This document shows positions 24,612-34,158 of a stretch of DNA of 60,263 nucleotides, piece after piece. The notes beneath the pieces were generated by a model, which was given only the letters and a program-made list of their open reading frames with translations, was not told where the DNA came from and searched no databases. Where the stretch lies: assembly GCF_001044255.1 (NCBI RefSeq), contig NZ_JYNX01000037.1:110081-170343 (forward strand), given 5' to 3'. The stretch's first letter is position 1; each line of letters starts with the position of its first letter. Source of the DNA: Mycolicibacterium chubuense (GTDB taxonomy: Bacteria; Actinomycetota; Actinomycetes; Mycobacteriales; Mycobacteriaceae). A program made the translations under genes and the position numbers.

Positions 24612-26297
24612 ATGGACCCCGTCGCCGAATTCGACTTCGTCATCGTGGGGGCGGGCAGCGCGGGCTGTCTGCTCGCCAATCGGCTCAGTGCCAACCCCGA
24701 TCACCGAGTGCTCGTGATCGAAGCCGGCGGCGCCGACAACTGGTTCTGGATCAAGGTGCCCGTGGGCTACCTCTACACCATTGCCAACCCCCGTACCGAC
24801 TGGTGCTTCACGACGGAGGCCGATCCCGGTCTGGCCGGCCGCAGCATCATCTACGCGCGGGGCCGCGTGATCGGCGGTTGCTCGTCGATCAACGCCATGA
24901 TCCACATGCGCGGGCAGGCCAGCGATTACGAGCTGTGGGCGCACGCCACCGGTGACGAACGTTGGCTCTGGGGTGGCCCGGACCGTCCGGGCGAGACCCT
25001 GGCCCTCTACAAGGAGTTGGAAGATTATTTCGGCGGAGCCGACGACTGGCATGGCGCCGGTGGTGAGATCCGGGTCGAGCGGCCGCGGGTGCGCTGGAAG
25101 ATCCTGGACGCCTGGCAGGCCGCCGCCGCCCAGGTGGGTATCGCCCCGATCGACGAGTTCAACCGCGGAGACAACGCCGGCAGTGCGTACTTTCACGTCA
25201 ATCAACGGCGTGGCCGACGGTGGTCCATGGCCGATGCTTTCCTTCATCCCGTCTCCCACCGACCAAATCTCACCATCTACACCGACACCCAGGCCGTGCG
25301 GCTGCTGATGGACGACCAGGTCCGCGAGGATCAGCGGCGCGGCGCCTGGACCACGGCGCAGCACCGCGCCACCGGGGTTCGATTGCTCAAAGACGGCCAG
25401 ACCGTTGACGTCCGAGCCCGCCGGGAAGTGATCCTGAGCGCCGGAGCGATCGGGTCGCCACACCTGATGCAGGCCTCGGGATTGGGTCCGGCCGGGCTGC
25501 TCACTGAGTATCACGTGCCGGTGGCTGTCGATCTGCCGGGCGTGGGTGAAAACCTGCAGGACCATCTGCAGCTGCGAACGGTCTACCGGGTGCGGGGTGC
25601 GCGGACGGTCAACACGCTGTACCGGAACTGGATCACCCGCGCAGGTATGGGGCTGCAGTACCTGTTGATGCGATCAGGGCCCATGACCATGCCGCCCTCC
25701 ACGCTTGGCGCCTTCGCCAAGAGTGATCCCACGCTGGCCAGTGCTGATCTGGAGTGGCACGTGCAGCCCCTGTCGCTGGCCAAGTTCGGGGAACCGCTGC
25801 ATCCGTTCGGGGCGATCACTCCCTCGGTGTGCAATCTGCGTCCCAGCTCGCGTGGTCATGTCCGCATCGCCGACGCAGACCCGCTGACCCACCCGAAGAT
25901 CTCCTGCAACTACCTGTCCACAGACGCCGATCGCGATGTCGCGGTACGGGGCCTGCGGATGACCCGGCAGATCATGGCGGCGCCGTCCCTGGCTCCCTAC
26001 CACCCGGAAGAAATGCTTCCCGGCCCGGAACTGTCGAGCGACGACGACCTGCAGCAAGCGGCTCGTGAGCTGGGCACCACCATCTTCCATCCGGTGGGCA
26101 CCTGCGCGATGGGAGCTTTCGACCCCCACGGTCGGCCGAGGTCGGCCACGACGGTGCTCGACACCGACTGCCGCGTGTACCGCGTCGCCGGGCTCCGGGT
26201 CGTCGACGCTTCGGCGATGCCCACCATCACCTCCGGCAACACCAACGCGCCGGTCATGCTGATCGCAGAACGCGCAGCGCGGGCAATCCTGCGATGA
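24612..26297 (+). CDS. GMC-family FAD oxidoreductase (choline dehydrogenase-like)
   Basis: The 561-residue flavoenzyme has the FAD dinucleotide motif DFVIVGAGSAGCLLANRL at the N-terminus and the GMC signature regions ARGRVIGGCSSINAMIHMRG and VILSAGAIGSPHLMQASGLG. The C-terminal catalytic block holds His in FHPVGTCAMG and NTNAPVMLIAERAA. Such enzymes oxidise alcohols (choline, glucose, PEG or polyols) to aldehydes. The N-terminus and length fit the alcohol/choline branch. It is divergent from the MarR gene. Substrate unknown. Confidence 0.87.
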   Translation: MDPVAEFDFVIVGAGSAGCLLANRLSANPDHRVLVIEAGGADNWFWIKVPVGYLYTIANPRTDWCFTTEADPGLAGRSIIYARGRVIGGCSSINAMIHMRGQASDYELWAHATGDERWLWGGPDRPGETLALYKELEDYFGGADDWHGAGGEIRVERPRVRWKILDAWQAAAAQVGIAPIDEFNRGDNAGSAYFHVNQRRGRRWSMADAFLHPVSHRPNLTIYTDTQAVRLLMDDQVREDQRRGAWTTAQHRATGVRLLKDGQTVDVRARREVILSAGAIGSPHLMQASGLGPAGLLTEYHVPVAVDLPGVGENLQDHLQLRTVYRVRGARTVNTLYRNWITRAGMGLQYLLMRSGPMTMPPSTLGAFAKSDPTLASADLEWHVQPLSLAKFGEPLHPFGAITPSVCNLRPSSRGHVRIADADPLTHPKISCNYLSTDADRDVAVRGLRMTRQIMAAPSLAPYHPEEMLPGPELSSDDDLQQAARELGTTIFHPVGTCAMGAFDPHGRPRSATTVLDTDCRVYRVAGLRVVDASAMPTITSGNTNAPVMLIAERAARAILR

Positions 26298-26412
26298 ACC
26301 GGTCGCCTGTCGAACCGCAAGAGTGAGCCCTTGGCGCCTGGTGGGGTTGAGCACTGCTCAGACGGGGCAACCTCCGCTCGTCGTACGCACACTGACGAAA
26401 GAGGACCATCAC

Positions 26413-26562
26413 ATGACGATGCCCAGTGACGCCGCGAAGTCGGTCGAAACTCACGGGTCCAACGAAGGTCCCCGCGATCATGAGGGTGTGGACACCGACC
26501 ACACCGCCTATGTCGATGAGAACAACGTCCCCCACCCCGGTGACGCGAACGAGGCCGAGTAG
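26413..26562 (+). CDS. Small acidic protein (49 residues)
   Basis: The frame begins MTMPSDAAKSVETHGSNEGP and continues with a strongly acidic, His-containing tail ending DANEAE. An AAAGAGGA lies 7 bp before the ATG. No transmembrane helix or known domain is visible; the composition suggests an intrinsically disordered protein. It lies 115 bp after the GMC gene and 38 bp before the SDR gene, so it is probably co-transcribed with one of them. Confidence 0.6.
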   Translation: MTMPSDAAKSVETHGSNEGPRDHEGVDTDHTAYVDENNVPHPGDANEAE

Positions 26563-26600
26563 AGGCGGCAGTCGAACGCACTGACCAGGAAGGCTCCCTC

Positions 26601-27449
26601 ATGGCCGTCAGTTCCCCAGGCAACCGACGTGTCTGGCTGATCACCGGGGCGACCAGTGGCTTCGGCCGGGCCCTGGCCGAAGCCGTCCTGGCCGACGGCG
26701 ATGTCGTGGTGGGGACAGGCCGACACACCGGCGCACTCGACGATCTGGTTGCGGCACAACCGGATCGGCTCCAGGTACGTGCTCTCGATGTGACCGACAC
26801 CGCGGCGGCAGCGGCCGCAGTCGACGACGTCGTCGATCGACTCGGACGTCTCGATGTGCTGGTCAACAACGCCGGCCGCACCCAGGTCGGCGCCCTGGAA
26901 GAAACCACCGAGGACGAGTTGCGCTACCTGTTCGAATTGCACTTCTTCGGACCGGCCGCCATGACCCGGGCGGCGCTGCCCCACATGCGACGTCAGGGTG
27001 GTGGGACAGTCGTACAGATGTCGAGCGTCGGCGGCCAGGTGACCGCGCCGGGATTCGCCGCGTACTGCGCCACCAAGTTCGCCCTCGAGGGTTTGACCCA
27101 GACGCTGGCCCAAGAGGTCGATTTCGGCGTGCGGTTCATCATCGTCGAGCCCGGAGCGTTCCGCACCAACCTCTTCGCGCCGGGTGCGGCCTACCAGTCC
27201 ACGCCGATGCCCGAGTATGCAGCGACCGTCGGCCCGACACGGGACTACCTACACAGCGACGGCACCCAGCCCGGCGACCCGGCGAAGGCCGCCCGTGCCA
27301 TCCTGACCGCGGTGCACTCGTCTGACCCGCCGCTGCGTCTTGTACTCGGCGGCGACGCGGTCGACGGCATCCTGGAGCGGTTGAGCGCCATGGAGGCCGA
27401 AGTGCGTCAGTGGGAACAGCTGTCGCGTGATACGTCGATCACCGACTGA
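26601..27449 (+). CDS. SDR-family oxidoreductase
   Basis: The 282-residue SDR has TGATSGFGRALAEAV, VNNAGRTQVGALEE and the catalytic YCATKFALEGLTQ with SSVGG before it. AGGAAGG precedes the start. This subfamily, with the GxTSGFG motif and long C-terminus, is common among oxidoreductases of unknown substrate; a second member is at 56871-57743. Confidence 0.83.
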   Translation: MAVSSPGNRRVWLITGATSGFGRALAEAVLADGDVVVGTGRHTGALDDLVAAQPDRLQVRALDVTDTAAAAAAVDDVVDRLGRLDVLVNNAGRTQVGALEETTEDELRYLFELHFFGPAAMTRAALPHMRRQGGGTVVQMSSVGGQVTAPGFAAYCATKFALEGLTQTLAQEVDFGVRFIIVEPGAFRTNLFAPGAAYQSTPMPEYAATVGPTRDYLHSDGTQPGDPAKAARAILTAVHSSDPPLRLVLGGDAVDGILERLSAMEAEVRQWEQLSRDTSITD

Positions 27450-27479
27450 CCGGTCGGTGATCCGCCGCGAGCATCGGTC

Positions 27480-27908
27480 TCAGAGTTCGTCGGAGAAGTC
27501 CGCCGTGAGCCATTTGTCCGGCCGCACCGTGAAGAGCACGCTGGCCGAGTCGCCCATCCCGCGGATGAACGCGCGCCCGCCCTCGTCGCCGAGATAGCGG
27601 ATCGCGATCTCGTTGCGCGCGTCCAGCGGCGCCGGCTTCTCAGTCTGCACGACGGTGCCCTCGACCACCACGTACTGGTAGGGCGGCTCCTCGCGCTGCA
27701 CCACAAGAGTCACGACGCCCGCCTGCTCGATCAACCGCGCCTTGCGCGAGGCCGCCCCTGTGTTGATCCGGATCAACCCGTCTGTGGTGACGTCGTACCA
27801 GATCGGAACGCTGGCGGGCGGTCGGCCGTTCTCGGCCGCGACCGAGAGCACCGCCACTCGCGTGTCCTGAAGAAACTCTTGACGTTCGCGCTCGCTGAAG
27901 GCTTTCAT
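27480..27908 (-). CDS. Split-barrel FMN/F420-binding protein (pyridoxamine 5'-phosphate oxidase family)
   Basis: The 142-residue protein has the same architecture as the protein at 11511-11945: RVAVLSVAAENGRPPASVPI, the WYDVTTDGLI hairpin, SRKARLIEQAGVVTL and YVVVEGTVV, ending with IRYLGDEGG. The ATG at 27908 is the best start; a reading extended to 28004 lacks family similarity. It follows the SDR at 27979-28773 on the minus strand, 70 bp away. Function unknown. Confidence 0.73.
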   Translation of the reverse strand: MKAFSERERQEFLQDTRVAVLSVAAENGRPPASVPIWYDVTTDGLIRINTGAASRKARLIEQAGVVTLVVQREEPPYQYVVVEGTVVQTEKPAPLDARNEIAIRYLGDEGGRAFIRGMGDSASVLFTVRPDKWLTADFSDEL

Positions 27909-27978
27909 GTCTGCGCGAACATGAGGTCTCGCCTGCGGTATTCCCAGACCCCCGGTGCAGGTGCACACGGCCCACGGA

Positions 27979-28773
27979 TCAGGCGGTCGTGGCGATCCCT
28001 CCATCGACGGGGATGATGGTGCCGGTCAAGTACGCGCCGGCCCGGCTGGCCAGGAACACGGCGACGCCGGCCATGTCGTCGTCGCGACCGATCCGGCCTA
28101 GCGGGGCCGACGCCGCGATCACGTCGCCGAGCTCGTCGAGGGTTTCTGCCATCATCGTCGAGGGGAACGGTCCCGGCGCCACTGCGTTCACCGTGATGTG
28201 CTGCGGACCCAGTTCCTTGGCGAGCACTCTGGTGAGTTGGTGCAGTGCAGCCTTGCTGCTGGAATACGAGTAGTTGGGTCGCGCCGGAATGTGGATGGCG
28301 GCGATGCTGCCGATGTTGATGATCCTCGCGGGATCGTCGGCCGTGCCTGCGCTGCGAAGCGCCGGCAGCAGCGCCTGCACCAGCCAGAAGGGCGGCTTCA
28401 GATTGAGGTCGATGACCGAGTCCCATGCTGCGTCCGGGAACGTTTCCAAGGGTTCGTCGATCATGGCGCCCGCGTTGTTGACGAGGATGTCGAGACTCGC
28501 TGACTCGGCCGTGACGAGGTGAGCGAGGCGCTCGCACTCCTCGTGCTCGGACAGGTCAGCGGGGACCGCCCAGGCGTCACCGAACTCGGACAGTTGCTCC
28601 TGCGCCTCGGCGCACGCTGCGGCGTTGCGTGAGCTGATGATCACGCGCGCACCCGCCTGGACGAGCCCGCGCGCGATCATCATCCCGATGCCCCTGGTGC
28701 CGCCGGTGACGAGGGCGCGCTTACCACTGAGATCGAAAAGTTCTGCATGCTTCGCACATTGGCTGTTCGCCAC
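27979..28773 (-). CDS. SDR-family oxidoreductase, FabG/gluconate 5-dehydrogenase-like
   Basis: The 264-residue classical SDR has TGGTRGIGMMIARGLVQAG, LVNNAGAMIDEP and the catalytic YSYSSSKAALHQLTR; its C-terminus TGTIIPVDGGIATTA is typical. It begins with LFDLSGKRALVTGG, as in gluconate 5-dehydrogenase- and FabG-like enzymes. It heads a two-gene minus-strand unit with the split-barrel gene. Confidence 0.84.
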   Translation of the reverse strand: MANSQCAKHAELFDLSGKRALVTGGTRGIGMMIARGLVQAGARVIISSRNAAACAEAQEQLSEFGDAWAVPADLSEHEECERLAHLVTAESASLDILVNNAGAMIDEPLETFPDAAWDSVIDLNLKPPFWLVQALLPALRSAGTADDPARIINIGSIAAIHIPARPNYSYSSSKAALHQLTRVLAKELGPQHITVNAVAPGPFPSTMMAETLDELGDVIAASAPLGRIGRDDDMAGVAVFLASRAGAYLTGTIIPVDGGIATTA

Positions 28774-28945
28774 GTATCGCCTTTCACTGGTCGGACACGA
28801 CCGTCAGTCGGGCACCGTCGATTCACACATCCGCCGGTACCGGTATCAAGTGGGCCACTCGTCGGTGTATTCCGCCGGCCGGAATAAACCCCGCGCCTCC
28901 TGAACTTGGCTCAGGAGTTGCCCTCTCCCCGACCCAGGAGCTTTC

Positions 28946-29755
28946 ATGACCCGTCCCCTCCGCGTCGCCGTCCAGATCCAGCCCGGTGGCGCGCCTGACT
29001 ATCGCACGTGGCGGGATGCCGTGCTGGCCGCCGACGACCTCGGCGTCGACGTCATCTTCGGCTACGACCACTTCCACCGACCGGTGATGGATGCGCTCGT
29101 CGACGGCAAGCCCATCCTGTCCGACGTGCAACCCGACGTCGCCAACTTCGAGGGCTGGACCGCCCTCGCTTCCTGGGGCGAGATCACCTCGCACGCGGAG
29201 ATCGGGCTCCTCGTCACCGGTGTCGGCTACCGCAACCCGGACCTACTCGCCGACATGGCGCGCACCGTCGACCACATCAGCGGCGGACGGCTGATCCTGG
29301 GCCTCGGCGCAGGATGGTACGAAAAGGACTACATCACATACGGTTACGACTTCGGCACCTTCGGCTCCCGCTTCGATCTCTTCGACGAGAGCCTGATCCG
29401 CATCGAGAACCGGCTCGCTGCACTGATTCCGCCGCCCGTGCGCAAGGTGCCGATCCTCATCGGCGGTACGGGTCCCAAGCGCTCGCTGCCCGCCATTGCC
29501 CGGCACGCCGACATCTGGCATGCGTTCCAGGAGCTCGATGCGTTTCGGAAGCTCAGTGACCGCGTCGACGAACTGGCGGCGGCGTTCGGCCGCAACGGCG
29601 CCGATATCGAGCGCTCGACGCTGTGGCAGGGCGAACGTAGTGCCGAGGGGTTCCGCGAGGCAGGCGTCACCTTGTTCCAGACCGAACTCACTGCCGACGA
29701 CGGCTACGACCTGACGTCGCTGAAGGAGGTGCTCACCTGGCGCGACAACGGATGA
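28946..29755 (+). CDS. LLM-class F420-dependent oxidoreductase
   Basis: The 269-residue TIM-barrel protein has the luciferase-like/F420 family pattern: VIFGYDHFHRPV near the start, GLLVTGVGYRNPDLLADMAR, and GGRLILGLGAGWYEKDYITY, then PILIGGTGPKRSLPAIARHA. Mycobacterial members use F420H2 to reduce or oxidise varied substrates. It is a single gene with AGGAGC before the ATG, and is convergent with a split-barrel gene. Confidence 0.83.
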   Translation: MTRPLRVAVQIQPGGAPDYRTWRDAVLAADDLGVDVIFGYDHFHRPVMDALVDGKPILSDVQPDVANFEGWTALASWGEITSHAEIGLLVTGVGYRNPDLLADMARTVDHISGGRLILGLGAGWYEKDYITYGYDFGTFGSRFDLFDESLIRIENRLAALIPPPVRKVPILIGGTGPKRSLPAIARHADIWHAFQELDAFRKLSDRVDELAAAFGRNGADIERSTLWQGERSAEGFREAGVTLFQTELTADDGYDLTSLKEVLTWRDNG

Positions 29756-29785
29756 CCACCGAGTCGCGTCGGGTTGTTCGTCTGC

Positions 29786-30226
29786 TCACTCGCGGGGCTC
29801 GCCCGTCTCGTAACGGCCGGTCTTCTCCGTGAGGCGGATCCGGTACACGGTCCCCGGAAAGCCGGCGCCGGAATGGGCGTGACCGGCGGCGAACTCCGGC
29901 CCGAGGAGGGGCGCCAAACGATCCAGGAGCAGGTTCAGTCCCTCTCGCGCGGCGGTTCCCTCCAGTAGTTCTGTTGTCCCCCAGGCGATCACGCTGCGCC
30001 AGTTCGACAGGTCGGTAATGTTCTCGACCTCGAAGCACACCGCGCCGTCCTGCTGCAGGGCCGTGAGCTTCGCGCCCGGCATCGAGTGCCCGTACACGCA
30101 GCCTTCGTGGTAGACGTAGCACACCGGCACCACATACGGTCGCCCGTCGCTCAAGCATCCGATGCGGCCGACGACGCCCTCACACAGCTCGGCCTCCACA
30201 TCCGCAGGATCGAGGTTGCCCAGCAT
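29786..30226 (-). CDS. Pyridoxamine 5'-phosphate oxidase-like flavin-binding protein
   Basis: The 146-residue split barrel resembles the NimA-like branch: GRIGCLSDGRPYVVPVCYVY, HEGCVYGHSMPGAKLTALQQ, GAVCFEVENITDLSNWRSVI and the WGTTELLEG strand. NimA-like proteins are linked to nitroimidazole reduction or flavin storage, but this cannot be told from sequence. The gene is a single minus-strand unit. Confidence 0.78.
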   Translation of the reverse strand: MLGNLDPADVEAELCEGVVGRIGCLSDGRPYVVPVCYVYHEGCVYGHSMPGAKLTALQQDGAVCFEVENITDLSNWRSVIAWGTTELLEGTAAREGLNLLLDRLAPLLGPEFAAGHAHSGAGFPGTVYRIRLTEKTGRYETGEPRE

Positions 30227-30395
30227 CCACTGCCTCCCAGCTACCGTGCACTCCTGTCATGGACACCTCGATGCTGCGCCACCCGCCGCGTCGGGGTAAT
30301 GGGCGAAAGACCCTTGGTCTGCGGCCGTCGGTCACGGGTGCCGATCCAGCGGATAGGGTGACACCCACTGCACCGTCTCACGAAGCGATCGATAC

Positions 30396-31244
30396 ATGGC
30401 CGACACGATGCGCAGCCTGCCGCTGGCGCCGCCGGGACACACCCCGCGCCGCGTCATGACGATCGCCGGCTCGGATTCCGGCGGCAGTGCCGGTCTGCAG
30501 GCCGACATGCGGGCCTTCGCGATGCTCGGTGCGCACGGATCCGCCGCCCTGACGGCCGTGACGGTCCAGAACACGTTGGGCGTCAGCGCTTTTCACGAGG
30601 TGCCGGCGGAGGTGGTGGCCGCCCAGATCAGTGCGGTGGCGTCCGACATCGGGATCGAGGCGGCCAAGACCGGCATGCTGGCCTCGGCCGCGATCATCCG
30701 GGCCATCGTCGCGACCTGGTCCGCCGAGGGGCTGCGCGGCGCTGTCCCCCTGATCGTCGACCCGGTATGCGCCTCCAACGTGGGAGAGCCCCTTCTGCAC
30801 CCCAGCGCACTCGACGCCATGCGCCACGAACTGATCCCCCTGGCCACGCTGGTGACGCCGAACCTCGACGAAGTGCGACTGCTCGTCGGCATCGACGTCG
30901 TCGACGACGACACCCAGCGCGACGCGGCCAGGGCGCTGCACGCGCTGGGGCCGCAGTGGGCCTTGGTCAAGGGCGGCCACCTGCGTACCTCACGCATCAG
31001 CTCCGACCTCCTCTTCGACGGTTCGGAGTTCCACCAGTTCGCCGCGGCTCGCGTCGACACCCGCCACGACCACGGCGCCGGCGACACGCTGGCCGCCGCG
31101 ATCACCGTGGCGCTGGCGCATGGTCTCCCGGTGCCCGATGCGGTGGCGTTCGGCAAGCAGTGGGTGACCGAGTGCATCCGCGCCGCCTATCCCCTGGGCC
31201 ACGGCCTCGGGACCGTCAACGGAATGACCAACCTCCACCGCTGA
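30396..31244 (+). CDS. thiD: Hydroxymethylpyrimidine/phosphomethylpyrimidine kinase
   Basis: ThiD phosphorylates the pyrimidine precursor of thiamine twice. The 282-residue ribokinase-fold protein has [35 protein letters not shown], the [11 protein letters not shown] strand, KGGH and the anion-hole/catalytic [11 protein letters not shown]. Residues 1-16 before the fold are a short leader; an ATG at 30408 is also possible. No other thi gene and no TPP riboswitch is present, so it is an isolated thiamine or salvage kinase. Confidence 0.87.
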   Translation: MADTMRSLPLAPPGHTPRRVMTIAGSDSGGSAGLQADMRAFAMLGAHGSAALTAVTVQNTLGVSAFHEVPAEVVAAQISAVASDIGIEAAKTGMLASAAIIRAIVATWSAEGLRGAVPLIVDPVCASNVGEPLLHPSALDAMRHELIPLATLVTPNLDEVRLLVGIDVVDDDTQRDAARALHALGPQWALVKGGHLRTSRISSDLLFDGSEFHQFAAARVDTRHDHGAGDTLAAAITVALAHGLPVPDAVAFGKQWVTECIRAAYPLGHGLGTVNGMTNLHR

Positions 31245-31293
31245 CTCGCGTGGCGTCGCGATGAATGCTGTCCGTCGGTGCAGTCTGATCTGC

Positions 31294-31860
31294 GTGGGCA
31301 CACTCATCTATGGCTTCAACGTGTCGGTCGACGGGTACATCGCCGACGCGCACGGCAACATCGACTGGAGCGAGCCGAGCGACGAACTGCACCAGTACTG
31401 GAACGATTACGAGCGGGACACCGCTCTGTCGTTCTACGGGCGGCGACTCTACGAGCTCATGTCGTCCTACTGGCCGACCGCCGATCAGGCTCCCGACGCC
31501 ACCCCGATGATCGTCGACTACGCCCAGGTGTGGCGCGACATGCCCAAGGTGGTGTTCTCGCGCACCCTGGAGTCCGTCGACTGGAACTCCCGCCTGGAAC
31601 GCGGCGACCCGGTCGAGGTGGTCAGGAAGCTCAAAGCCGAGACCGCGGGCAGGCTGGAGGTGGCGGGTGCGACGCTGGCCGCACCGATCGTGCAAGCCGG
31701 TCTGGTCGACGAATACCGGATCGTGCTCGCGCCCACCGCGGTCGGCGGTGGTCTCCCGTTCTTCCCTGCCCTCCCGTCCCGGATCCCACTGCGACTGGTG
31801 GAGAACCGGACGTTCCCGGGTGGCACCGTGCTGCTGCGCTACGAGGCGAAACGCGACTGA
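31294..31860 (+). CDS. Dihydrofolate reductase-family protein (RibD C-terminal-like)
   Basis: The 188-residue protein has the RibD_C/DHFR-like fold: LIYGFNVSVDGYIADAHGNI at the start, a TALSFYGRRLYELMSSYW block and EVAGATLAAPIVQAGLVDEY near the C-terminus. Such proteins are NADPH-dependent reductases of unclear substrate. The GTG at 31294 matches the family N-terminus. A second family member is at 59062-59679. It lies 49 bp after thiD and may be co-transcribed. Confidence 0.8.
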   Translation: MGTLIYGFNVSVDGYIADAHGNIDWSEPSDELHQYWNDYERDTALSFYGRRLYELMSSYWPTADQAPDATPMIVDYAQVWRDMPKVVFSRTLESVDWNSRLERGDPVEVVRKLKAETAGRLEVAGATLAAPIVQAGLVDEYRIVLAPTAVGGGLPFFPALPSRIPLRLVENRTFPGGTVLLRYEAKRD

Positions 31861-31876
31861 TCGGACGGCATGTCAT

Positions 31877-32773
31877 TCAGCGGCGCAGCAGCGGCGCGAC
31901 CTCAGTGCCGACGAAGTCGACGAACTCCTCGATCGGCGCTGCGGCCCGCGGCTGAAACACCAGCGTGTCCGTGCCGGCACGCAGCCACCGCTGCGCCGCG
32001 ACGGCGATCTCTTCGGCGGTCCCCGAGACTCCGACGTCGGCGCCGGGATCGAAGCCCCACTCCCCGATCTCGTCGAGGAGATCTCGGTGCGCCCGCGCCC
32101 CCGTCGTGCACAGCAGATACGTGACGACCGCGTGCCGGTGGGCCCCGGATCCCTGGCCGGCGCGGATGTGAGACACCGCGTCGCGCAACTGATCTGGAGA
32201 CGTTCCCCCGGTGATCACCGTCCCGGCCGCGAGTTCGCCACTGAGGCGCAGCGTCTTCGGTCCCACCGCCGCGGCCAGGATGCCCGGTGCCGGATCGGGT
32301 GGCCAGTCGAGCTGCACCTCGTCGAGGTCGACGTACCGACCATGGAAGGTGACGCGTTCTCCGCGCAAGAGTCCGTTCAGGCAGGTGAGGTACTCGCTCA
32401 GGAGCGTCATCGGCGAACTGACCCTCTCGCCGATCTGCGCCATCCAGTCCTGGACGCCGTGGCCGACGCCGATGCGAAGCCGACCGGGGAACGCGCGGGC
32501 CAGCGTCGCGATCTCCATCGCCGCCAGCGCGACGTTGCGCACCGGTACCGGCAGTACCCCGACCCCCACCGTGAGACGAGTGCTGTGCGACAGCGCGATG
32601 GCCGCCGCGGAGATGCCGCCGGCCAGGAAGCAGTCCTCCCACAACCACAGCTCGTCGAGCCCGGCGGCATCGGCCGCGGCAGCCGCTGCGCCGATTCGCT
32701 CCGGGGCCGTCTGAGGGCGGTAGACGCATCCGACCCGCGGGGTCGGGCCCGTCTGCGGTCCGTCTGTGGTCAC
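31877..32773 (-). CDS. LLM-class flavin/F420-dependent oxidoreductase
   Basis: The 298-residue TIM barrel starts GCVYRPQTAPERIGAAAAAA, followed by LDELWLWEDCFLAGGISAAA, LTVGVGVLPVPVRNVALAAM and FPGRLRIGVGHGVQDWMAQ. These are hallmarks of the F420-dependent LLM family. The gene is convergent with the DHFR-like gene, 16 bp apart. Substrate unknown. Confidence 0.82.
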   Translation of the reverse strand: MTTDGPQTGPTPRVGCVYRPQTAPERIGAAAAAADAAGLDELWLWEDCFLAGGISAAAIALSHSTRLTVGVGVLPVPVRNVALAAMEIATLARAFPGRLRIGVGHGVQDWMAQIGERVSSPMTLLSEYLTCLNGLLRGERVTFHGRYVDLDEVQLDWPPDPAPGILAAAVGPKTLRLSGELAAGTVITGGTSPDQLRDAVSHIRAGQGSGAHRHAVVTYLLCTTGARAHRDLLDEIGEWGFDPGADVGVSGTAEEIAVAAQRWLRAGTDTLVFQPRAAAPIEEFVDFVGTEVAPLLRR

Positions 32774-32918
32774 GAGCGAATCCTCGCACAGTGGCCGGCA
32801 TCACTCGCCGACGCGATGTTCTCGGCCTTTGCTGAATTCCCTCTCAGTTGCGTCTCAGTCGTCGTCGGCATGGTCGAAGAAGCCGCACGCATTCTGACGA
32901 CCGAAGGGAACGACACTG

Positions 32919-34148
32919 ATGATGCACCCGCCCCCATCCCCCGGGTACCGACCGGGACCGGGCTTCGAGTGGGCCGGCGGGACAACGCAGCACCCCCCGA
33001 ATTCGTTGCCGCACAGCGCGCACCCCGAAGGCCGCCGCCGCGCGCCTCGCGTCGTCGTCTTCGCGGGCGCCGCGGCGATCGCTCTCGCCGGCGGCGGCAT
33101 CGGCGCCGCGACGGCGTTCGCTGTGCAGGACCACGCCCCGTCGGCGGCGACGCCGCCGCCCGCCGAGCGCGTCCAGTCGCTGAAGCCTGCCGCCACTGCG
33201 GCCCCGGGTTCGGTCGAGCAGGTGGCCGCCACCGTGATGCCCAGCGTGGTCAAACTCCAGATCACCACGGGCCAGGGCGTCGCCGAGGGCTCGGGAATCG
33301 TCCTGAGCCCGGACGGACTCATCCTCACCAACAATCACGTGGTCGCCCCGGTTGCCGAGGGTGACACGACGGGCGCTCAGCCCGCGGGGTTCGACGGCGG
33401 GAACACGATGAGCACCGTGACATTCTCCGACGGTCGCAGCGTTCCGTTCACCGTCGTGGGCACCGATCCGACCGGCGACCTCGCGGTCGTGCGCGCCCAG
33501 GGCGTCACCGGACTGACGCCCATCGCCATCGGTTCCTCGAAGGACGTCCAGATCGGCCAGGAAGTGGTCGCCATCGGATCCCCACTCGGCTTGCAGGGCA
33601 CTGTCACCAAAGGCATCGTCAGCGCACTGAACCGCCCGGTGACCGCCGGTGACGGCGCGGGTGGCTCCGGCGTGGTGCTCGAGGCGCTGCAGACGGATGC
33701 CGCCATCAACCCCGGTAACTCGGGCGGTCCCCTCGTCAACATGAAGGGCGAGCTGATCGGCGTCAACTCCGCCGGCGCCAGTACCGGCTCCGGTGGCGGT
33801 TCGATCGGGCTCGGCTTCGCGATTCCGTCGGACCAGGCCAAGCGCATCGCCGACGAGTTGATCTCCTCGGGCACCGCCAGCCACGGATCGCTCGGCGTGC
33901 AGCTGAGCACCGACGCTGCTGACACCGCGGGCGCCGCCGTCGCCGACGTCGCGGCGGGAAGCCCTGCGGCCCAGGCGGGTTTGTCCAGCGGCTCGGTGAT
34001 CACGAAGATCAACGACCAGGTCATCGACGGGCCGGAGGCTCTTGCCGCGGCCGTGCGGTCGAAGGCGCCCGGCGATCAGATTTCGCTGACCTACCAGGAC
34101 GGCTCGGGCGCGACCCGGACCGCGCAGGTCACGCTCGGGTCCGCGTAG
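32919..34148 (+). CDS. Membrane-anchored HtrA-like serine protease with PDZ domain (PepD-like)
   Basis: The 409-residue S1C protease has a short Pro-rich cytoplasmic leader, one transmembrane helix (about 44-68) and an extracytoplasmic trypsin-like domain. The triad is H140 (ILTNNHVV), D187 (TGDLAVV) and S268 (NPGNSGGPL). A C-terminal PDZ domain (about 315-405; SPAAQAGLSSGSVITKINDQ) follows. Its order matches mycobacterial PepD/HtrA-type proteases, which degrade misfolded cell-envelope proteins. No two-component or sigma gene lies beside it. Confidence 0.88.
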   Translation: MMHPPPSPGYRPGPGFEWAGGTTQHPPNSLPHSAHPEGRRRAPRVVVFAGAAAIALAGGGIGAATAFAVQDHAPSAATPPPAERVQSLKPAATAAPGSVEQVAATVMPSVVKLQITTGQGVAEGSGIVLSPDGLILTNNHVVAPVAEGDTTGAQPAGFDGGNTMSTVTFSDGRSVPFTVVGTDPTGDLAVVRAQGVTGLTPIAIGSSKDVQIGQEVVAIGSPLGLQGTVTKGIVSALNRPVTAGDGAGGSGVVLEALQTDAAINPGNSGGPLVNMKGELIGVNSAGASTGSGGGSIGLGFAIPSDQAKRIADELISSGTASHGSLGVQLSTDAADTAGAAVADVAAGSPAAQAGLSSGSVITKINDQVIDGPEALAAAVRSKAPGDQISLTYQDGSGATRTAQVTLGSA

Positions 34149-34158
34149 GCCGTTCGGA

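Noticed and set aside
24426-25565. 379-codon frame opposite the GMC oxidoreductase
   Set aside because: Antisense shadow without domain similarity.
30227-30395. Possible TPP riboswitch before thiD
   Set aside because: The conserved CTGAGA and ACCTGA-type TPP elements are absent in this stretch.
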